A stretch of DNA of 41,958 nt from Phycisphaerae bacterium (GTDB lineage: Bacteria > Planctomycetota > Phycisphaerae > Sedimentisphaerales > Anaerobacaceae), in assembly GCA_030619925.1 (NCBI GenBank), contig JAUXAL010000031.1:1-41958 (forward strand). Reading direction: 5' to 3'. The notes below the pieces were generated by a model that made no database searches, was not told where the DNA came from, and worked only from the letters and a program-made list of their open reading frames with translations. Below are positions 41,590 through 41,958 of this stretch, one piece after another (positions within the stretch are counted from its first letter, which is position 1; each line of letters begins with the position of its first letter). Made by a program: the position numbers and the translations under genes.

Positions 41590-41958
41590 TTCAGAGTGGC
41601 CTGGCGGCAACAACAAACGGTGTACTCAACCGTTTTAATCCTTGGATTATCACTTAATTTTGGGCAGTTCGACAAACTAATTGCATATAGGTTGCGTTCT
41701 CTGGCCGGAGCGTGAAAAAGCTCGTAGTCATTTGACTATCCGCCCTCTGAGAGGCACGCATTTAGATTCTTGGCCTATTGTGTGGGGTGGTTATCGGGGT
41801 GATGGTGATAAGTGTTAATGCTCTGTTGAAAACCTTATGCGGCACGCCTGATTATCATCAGGTTGTGCGTCAATATCCTTAATAAACATTCACGCTCACG
41901 CGATATATCGCTACGATTTCGCAACGCTGAACCCAACAAACGCTTATGCTGAGAAAAC
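41590..41958. other. Gene-free right edge
   Basis: No convincing gene or RNA is seen. A 26-codon frame from ATG 41802 (N-A-L-L-K-T-L-C-G-T-P) has no ribosome-binding site. No terminator follows the ankyrin gene within view. Confidence 0.45.

Overview
The window looks like chromosomal DNA of a planctomycete, most likely of the Phycisphaerae/Sedimentisphaerales type. This is inference; there is no rRNA gene to prove it. The reasons are paired TAT-exported Gfo/Idh/MocA oxidoreductases, a DUF1080-ThuA lipoprotein, frequent GTG/TTG starts, long gene-poor spacers full of short low-complexity and palindromic repeats, and a spacer repeat whose translation (N-K-P-N-S-N-P-I) I associate with this group.

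Layout. 1-88: 5' end of a possible transposase running off the left edge. 433-3075: a very large alanine-rich coiled-coil lipoprotein, then a 35-codon lysine-rich microgene on the other strand. 3794-11784: a carbohydrate locus with two tandem TAT oxidoreductases, a DUF1080-ThuA lipoprotein, a secreted beta-propeller, a GH127-like lipoprotein and a convergent cupin. A plausible joint role is periplasmic oxidation and cleavage of glycosides, with L-arabinofuranoside removal. 12275-15752: purC plus an MFS transporter, a small Cys-rich DUF6485-like protein and a TGS-domain GTPase. 15895-24451: leucine biosynthesis on the minus strand (leuA, leuC, leuD, later leuB). It is interrupted by a PadR regulator with four copies of a palindromic operator (three in a 77-bp tandem array), a metal-dependent phospholipase/nuclease-like gene bracketed by near-identical 57-bp repeats, and two uncharacterised genes.

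24730-28506 is an accessory, defence-like block. It holds a gene-free structured stretch, a HEPN-fold protein with an R-N-x3-H motif, a membrane-anchored Mrr-type nuclease, an XRE repressor overlapping an ImmA/IrrE protease, and a divergent GIY-YIG-like gene behind a perfect consensus sigma-70 promoter. Repeat-rich DNA follows, then tmRNA (ssrA, 29518-29869) with an unusual tag ending in R-M-A-A, a small GIY-YIG protein and an SPL-family radical SAM protein.

31860-38540 is mostly housekeeping: a small basic DNA-binding-like protein, trpS-DUF2007-scpA, a DUF2490 outer-membrane-like protein, a DUF1015 plus class-V aminotransferase operon ending in a strong terminator, and a YbaK deacylase. A kilobase without a convincing gene precedes the last gene, a lipoprotein fusing an amidohydrolase barrel to about eight ankyrin repeats.

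The points most worth following up are the PadR operator array, the HEPN/Mrr block with its structured upstream DNA, the 57-bp repeats, the amidohydrolase-ankyrin fusion, the amber codon ending the giant lipoprotein, and the tmRNA tag.
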